In this document: piece after piece, positions 59,371 through 64,000 of the stretch
How the letters are laid out: the number at the start of each line of letters is the position of its first letter
How positions within the stretch are numbered: the stretch's first letter is position 1
Origin: Xanthostigma xanthostigma
Taxonomy: Eukaryota; Arthropoda; Insecta; Raphidioptera; Raphidiidae
Reading direction: 5' to 3'
Length of the DNA stretch: 64,000 nucleotides
NCBI GenBank assembly: GCA_963575645.1
Contig: OY754472.1
Location: forward strand, 28,335,401 to 28,399,400
The notes under the pieces: generated by a model
The model's database searches: none
Told to the model about the DNA's origin: nothing
What the model saw: only the letters and a program-made list of their open reading frames with translations
Program-made: the position numbers and the translations under genes

Positions 59371-60066
59371 CAGCGTGTCCCATTTTAATGTCCCACCCCG
59401 GATAACTTTTGTCAGTGACCTTGAATGAAAAATTGTTTGGTACAAAAGTTGTACAACTTGGAAGGGGACATTCGATGGCACTAATACTTTTGACCTTGGG
59501 TATAAGGTTCAAGGTCAACTTTGTTTTTTTTAATGGAACGTCCTATTTTTGACATCGGCAATCGATTGCGCGTGAAAAAATATGAAACTTTTTTCGAGAA
59601 CGGGCAAAACTCTGTGCGTCTGTTAGTCTGTTAGTCGGTTATTCGGTTAGTCTGTGAACACTATACAGGTCAAACGGATGAACGGATTGAAACAAAATTT
59701 TGGGAGAATGTTTGGTATGCAAATATGAAAAGCCCTATTGTTTTTGAAGAAAATCTCACCATTCTCAAGTTGAAAATTCAAAAATTTTCAATTTTGAAGG
59801 CTAAATTAATTGAGAAAATTTGCCCGTTCTCGAAAAAAGTTTCAGACAAAAGTCTCATATTTTTTCACGCGCAATCGATTGCCGATGTCAAAAATAGGAC
59901 GTTCCATTAAAAAAAAACAAAGTTGACCTTGAACCTTATACCCAAGGTCAAAAGTATTAGTGCCATCGAATGTCCCCCTCCAAGTTGTACAACTTTTGTA
60001 CCAAACAATTTTTCATTCAAGGTCACTGACAAAAGTTATCCGGGGTGGGACATTAAAATGGGACAC
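59371..60066. mobile_element. Mariner-type fold-back with about 235-bp arms
   Basis: The left end CAGCGTGTCCCATTTTAATG follows TA. The right arm is its complement but the last bases (GGGACACG, then AAAATC) have changed. Arms are near identical apart from a 13-base indel. The loop holds a family R fragment with a short GTCTGTTAGTCTGTTAGTCG expansion at 59619-59650. Confidence 0.85.
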
Positions 60067-60107
60067 GAAAATCAATTGTCTTAAAAATGTTTTTTTTACT
60101 ACCTAGG

Positions 60108-60450
60108 TAATACTGGAAACCTCTAAGTGGACCGTCGATATGTCGAAAACCTCCAAACTCGAAAAAATGTATTGTTCCCTTCCCTTCAAGCCCCAAAACC
60201 TCCATTACTCGAAATCTCAACCCTCTATAGGTTGGAATAATCAGTGGTCCCTATAAGCCCTTTTGGTACATACTTTTCCTCCATAACTCGAAAAAATAAA
60301 TTGGACCTCTGTATCTCGAACATAGCAACTCAAAATTAGTTATAATGAATGTTAACTCCTACATATCTAATAGTTCTTTACAAAATCTGATGCCTAAGTC
60401 GAAAACTATATAACTCGATTTTTTTGGCGTCTTACATATAGGTTCTACAG
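60108..60450. repeat. Degenerate pogo-type repeat
   Basis: Phrases AACCTCCATTACTCGAAA, CATAACTCGAAAAAATAAAT and the end ATAGGTTCTACAG followed by TA match the style of the pogo-type copy at 30412-31401. The left end is vague. Confidence 0.45.
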
Positions 60451-61547
60451 TAATTTATATCTTGAATAATTTAAATTACATTATTATATTATACACCGGT
60501 TTCCAAACTTTAACGTTGGGATGAACTATGTAAAATTTCGCGCATTGTAATTCCTGAATTAATTGCACAATCCCACTGGTTAACTTATAAGATATAGAAG
60601 TCAATAAAAAAAACAGATGTTAATACAATTGAAATAATAAATTAATTGTTTCAATTTACAAATAAGAAAACCATTAAAAAAGGTTACTCGCGTAACGTGG
60701 GGCTCGAACACAAGAGCCCGCAAATTTTAATTTAACCCATGCATCTATATATAATTTCCTAATGTTCGTCTGTCCATCCGTCTGTCTGTTTGTCTATCTG
60801 TCCGTTAAACTATCTGTCTTTCCAGACCCTCCAGAAGGTCCCAGTTGACCTAGGAAATTGAAAGACTTATAGTAAAGGACACTGCACCGAATCTTATGTT
60901 GAGCGGGATTATATAGATTTTCTCCGCAGGGACAGAAACAGGGGGGAGGTCGTCTTCTAAAATATATGTTAACTTCTATGTTATATGTAAAATAAGAACG
61001 TTATTTTGAATATTTGAACTTTGATAACGCCTGACAGAGACAGGCTTAGCTACTAGTAGTTAAATAAAAGCTCGTAATGCTAATGGTGATTAATGGTATG
61101 GCTTCACCAAACGACAAAGAAAGAAACCCAAGTACAATTTCATTGTCTGTCCGTGTTTCCGTATGTCTGTAGCTCTAAAGATTCTGATGAAATTCTGCAG
61201 GCAGGTGTTTTATGTGAACTGCATAAAGAAAGAGGTTTTGTGAACTGCCATTCAATAAGGGCTACCGGACTTTTTTGACGAATACCTTAGTTACCACTAG
61301 CGCTATCCGACGAATACGAAAATGGTAGCCCTTTTTTTAGATAGCCCATATATGAGAGGGCCACAATTTTCAGTTTTCAATAGCAGCAATCTTAATCAAC
61401 AATCCATAATAAGAGATCGGTGGTTGAATGACTACTTTTTCAGTTGAAAGATTTTTTTAGAGGTTGGTACCTATTTCATCTTTTTTAAGTTTGACAGGTT
61501 AATTTTGACAAATTTGTATTTTTTTTAATGGTTATGTATTTTGTAAA
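60451..61547. other. Region upstream of the PNKP-like gene
   Basis: Retroelement-like fragments at 60745-60860 and about 61085-61230 (CTGTCCGTGTTTCCGTATG). No gene recognised. The PNKP promoter should lie close to 61548. Confidence 0.4.
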
Positions 61548-62413
61548 ATGACTAAAGTTGATAAGTGTTATTTGAAAAATGTCGAAAATGATAATATAAT
61601 TCCTTTACAAGACGGCAAAGAAGTTTTAATTGGACGCAGTAAAGATTTTCTAATATCAGATATAAATGTTTCTAGAAATCAAGGTAAAATCAAGTGTAAT
61701 TTTCTTGAACTAGTAGCATAATTAAAAATGGTAAATTAATATATGAAAGATAGCTAGACTATGTAGGCTTTCACGGCCGGTGTACCAAATCTTCGAAACC
61801 AAGAAGCTTTATGTTTATAGCTAGACTTCTTTGCACCACGGTTGCAGGATTAACGGGTGCCACAGTGGTTTATAAGCCTATGGGCCATGGGGCAGATTAT
61901 AAAATATATTAGGCTGCGGGTTATGTAGTCAATTCACCGAGCTGTTCCAGTACAGCTTAGACCCCAGTAGACCTAAATGTGGTAGTCCGGTACTTGAATA
62001 ATTCGGACAGATCTTTATATTTTTAATGAAACTTGATTTTATTTTTAGTTTCATGCGTAGCGAATTTTGACAAATACGAAGTCAAAGTTAAATGGCTAGG
62101 CGCTAATATGTCAGGAATTAATGGTTATGCGTTGAAAAAAGATATAATTTATAATATTACACACAGCGATAGACTAGAAGTTTTGTTTTCAAAATTAATC
62201 TATGAAGTCATATTCAAACCGCCACCACCAGAATCTGAGAGTAGTGCTGATGTCGCAAATGTGAATGGAAAACGAAAACTGAATACTAATGAGACCCCCG
62301 TCGCGAGTATATTTAATACTGGTAAAGCCCGATGTTCTGGCTTTGAATGGGAACGCGTGGATAATGGAAAATTACATGTGATGAAATCAAGAGGAATTGA
62401 ACCACGCTCAAAA
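61548..62413 (+). CDS. PNKP: PNKP-like polynucleotide kinase/phosphatase, 5' part (FHA domain), cut by window end
   Basis: Two exons, 61548-61683 and 62049-62413, give the first 167 residues; the following intron (GTAAAA donor at 62414) runs to the window end. Residues 1-110 form an FHA phosphothreonine-binding domain with G29-R30 and S42-R43 and the KWLGAN strand. This subfamily is shared by PNKP and aprataxin, where it binds phosphorylated XRCC1/XRCC4. The linker ends with FEWERVDNGKLHV followed by MKSRGIEPRSK, which resembles the PNKP segment just before its phosphatase DxDGT motif, so I favour PNKP. The catalytic phosphatase and kinase domains are not in the window, so aprataxin is not formally excluded. 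Confidence 0.72.
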
Positions 62414-62754
62414 GTAAAATGCTTTTTTTTTATAAAGTACAGTTAAACTTAAGTATGTCGAGCGTCTATGGTACGAACGAAAACTACTCAACTTAAAATT
62501 AAAAAAATTAATGAAAAAAAATTTGATCGAGATTGGGGAACACGTCAATGTACATTGACGATTTCTGATATACAAAACAAAAAAAAACTAGCCGTAAGTT
62601 AGGTCGTGTATTAGGGCTGTACAAGTATGAGCTTTGAGTCCACATGACCAACATCCCAGTATGATCAATATTGAATATTAACAAGAGAAATATTTTTTCA
62701 AAACACGAGAAATCTTTTTTAAAAACATTTTAAAATACCCTTTTGGCGGTCTTT
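62414..62754. other. Start of the next PNKP intron
   Basis: No exon with a phosphatase DxDGT motif is visible. AT-rich intronic sequence. Confidence 0.4.
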
Positions 62755-63180
62755 TTGTTTAAACAAAAAAGAAAATAAAACGGCTGGTCGATTTTGATGT
62801 TAATAACGTTTGTGCGCTTCGATTGGTACCTCAACGAAGTCGATATCATTTTTTATTCGCGAGATTTCATGTGAAGTTCATTTTTTTTCAGTCTTTAATT
62901 GTTTAAACAAAAAAAAAAAAAACGTTTGAACCGCATTTGATAAAATTTCTTTCGGATCAAAATGACGTTAACACGCTTTGATTGACAACATAATGAGGTC
63001 GATATAATTTTTTATTCGCAAGATATTGTATGAGATCTACTTTTTGCTGATTTTTTTGTAAAAAAGGAATGACTACCAATTTTGAAAAAAAAATCTTTCA
63101 GATCATATTAACACTAACACACGTCAATTCACACATCATAGTTGATATATTATTTTTTATTTCTTAGATTTCATACTGGA
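62755..63180. repeat. Degenerate tandem repeat, about 150-bp unit, 3 copies
   Basis: GTCGATATCATTTTTTATTC, then GCGAGAT, recurs with changes at 62839, 62998 and 63141. Units begin TTGTTTAAACAAAAAA at 62755 and 62899. Confidence 0.65.
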
Positions 63181-63378
63181 AAGAATTGATTGTGAACGTA
63201 CATACATTCACACACATCACATCCATACTTCTTTTCAAAAATAGTGTAATGACTGAATGGTAAAGACACGTCAAAAATTTTGAGTATTATTTTCGGTCCT
63301 ATTACAATAATTTCTCAATCTTACAAAACAAAAGAGATAATTTTCGACGGGAAAATACAAATCTTTATTTATTGCTTA

Positions 63379-63616
63379 CTAGCGACCCGAGCCGGCTTCG
63401 CCAGAATTTATAGATTGCCACCATTTTTTCGTCTACTTGCGTTGCAAAATTGGTCTCCGCGAAAAGTGCTTTTATTTTATCGCGATAATATATAGTTTAT
63501 GTTCATCCTGAAGATCCATTCTAAATATTGGCGATAAATTTTTTTTAAATCGGATGAGTAGTATCAAAGATTACCTCCTACATCCAAACTTTATCTCTTT
63601 ATAATATTAGTATAGA
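63379..63616 (+). repeat. Retroelement-like repeat ending TATAATATTAGTATAGAT
   Basis: It starts CTAGCGACCCGAGCCGGCTT and ends TTATCTCTTTATAATATTAG. Related to 40536-40770; the same tail also appears near 28590. Confidence 0.7.
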
Positions 63617-63629
63617 TATTGCTTCTTTT

Positions 63630-64000
63630 TAACCGACTTCAAAAAAGGAGGAGGTTCTATGTTCGACTGTATATTTTTTTTTTATGTATGTTCACCGATT
63701 TCTCCGTCAATTATGGACCGATTTTCAAATTTTTTTTTTATTCGAAAGAGTGCACTTCCGAGGTGGTCCCATCGGAACCAAGTCAGGATCTGATGGTGGA
63801 ATCCGGAGAAATCGAGGGAAACTCTCAAATTTCAAAGGCACGCATACTTGGCCTACCCATTGCAATACTTTATCTAACACTAAAAAGAGAAAAATAATAT
63901 ATTTTTAACAAAAGAATTGAACCGACTTCAAAATATGCACTAAAAAGTAAAAAATAATAATTATTGTTATTTTTGGAGTCGGTGTCAGCCAAAATGAAAT
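63630..64000. repeat. Interspersed repeat, ACCGACTTCAAAAAAGGAGG type
   Basis: ACCGACTTCAAAAAAGGAGG at the left and GAACCGACTTCAAAATATGC at 63919 bound a stretch with CCGATTTTCAAATTTTT and GTCCCATCGGAACC phrases. This is a common insect interspersed repeat style. No intact ORF, and the window ends within or beside it. Confidence 0.55.

Noticed and set aside
61548..62413. Aprataxin
   Set aside because: The FHA domain fits both, but the segment NGKLHVMKSRGIEPRSK aligns by memory with the PNKP stretch before the phosphatase domain; kept as an alternative.

Overview
The window is AT-rich nuclear DNA from an insect. It has spliced genes with GT-AG introns, long intergenic gaps, and a very heavy load of DNA transposons and short inverted-repeat elements. 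The proteins (insect-type prophenoloxidase, Merlin, PSTAIRE kinase) fix it as an insect, but I cannot settle the order. Exon coordinates below come from reading splice sites and matching remembered family conservation. No alignment or transcript was available.

Layout: 1-9964 has no recognisable gene but holds a hAT-like element with 250-bp inverted arms, a pogo-type MITE and fold-back elements. 9965-17197 (+) is a complete 10-exon prophenoloxidase gene. 17198-20052 is intergenic with a nested inverted-repeat element. 20053-21990 (-) is a complete 7-exon PEX12 gene, head-to-head across about 465 bp with a complete 10-exon Merlin gene at 22456-31882 (+). 31883-38663 is intergenic. 38664-52592 (+) is Cdk1, three coding exons whose second intron is 10.8 kb. 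52593-61547 is repeat-rich intergenic DNA. 61548-62413 (+) holds the first two exons of a PNKP-like gene that runs off the window.

The large Cdk1 intron is the most interesting place. It contains a P-element-like transposon of about 8.5 kb (42114-50651) with 62-bp terminal inverted repeats, a 7-8 bp target duplication and one uninterrupted THAP-domain transposase ORF that keeps candidate catalytic acidic residues. The insertion is confirmed internally: it splits a copy of a short repeat whose unsplit copy lies in a prophenoloxidase intron. Inside the transposon a 1.1-kb array of 16-bp units shows an exact 240-bp higher-order period. The array starts where other copies of the same dispersed repeat carry only a short GTCTGT motif, so its likely seed is visible.

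The host genes do not form one pathway: melanisation immunity (PPO), peroxisome import (PEX12), growth control and cortical signalling (Merlin), mitosis (Cdk1) and DNA end repair (PNKP). What links the regions is transposon biology. At least six hAT-type elements (most with visible 8-bp duplications), several TA-flanked mariner/pogo-type elements, a TTA-flanked Harbinger-like MITE and several long near-perfect hairpins lie mostly in introns.
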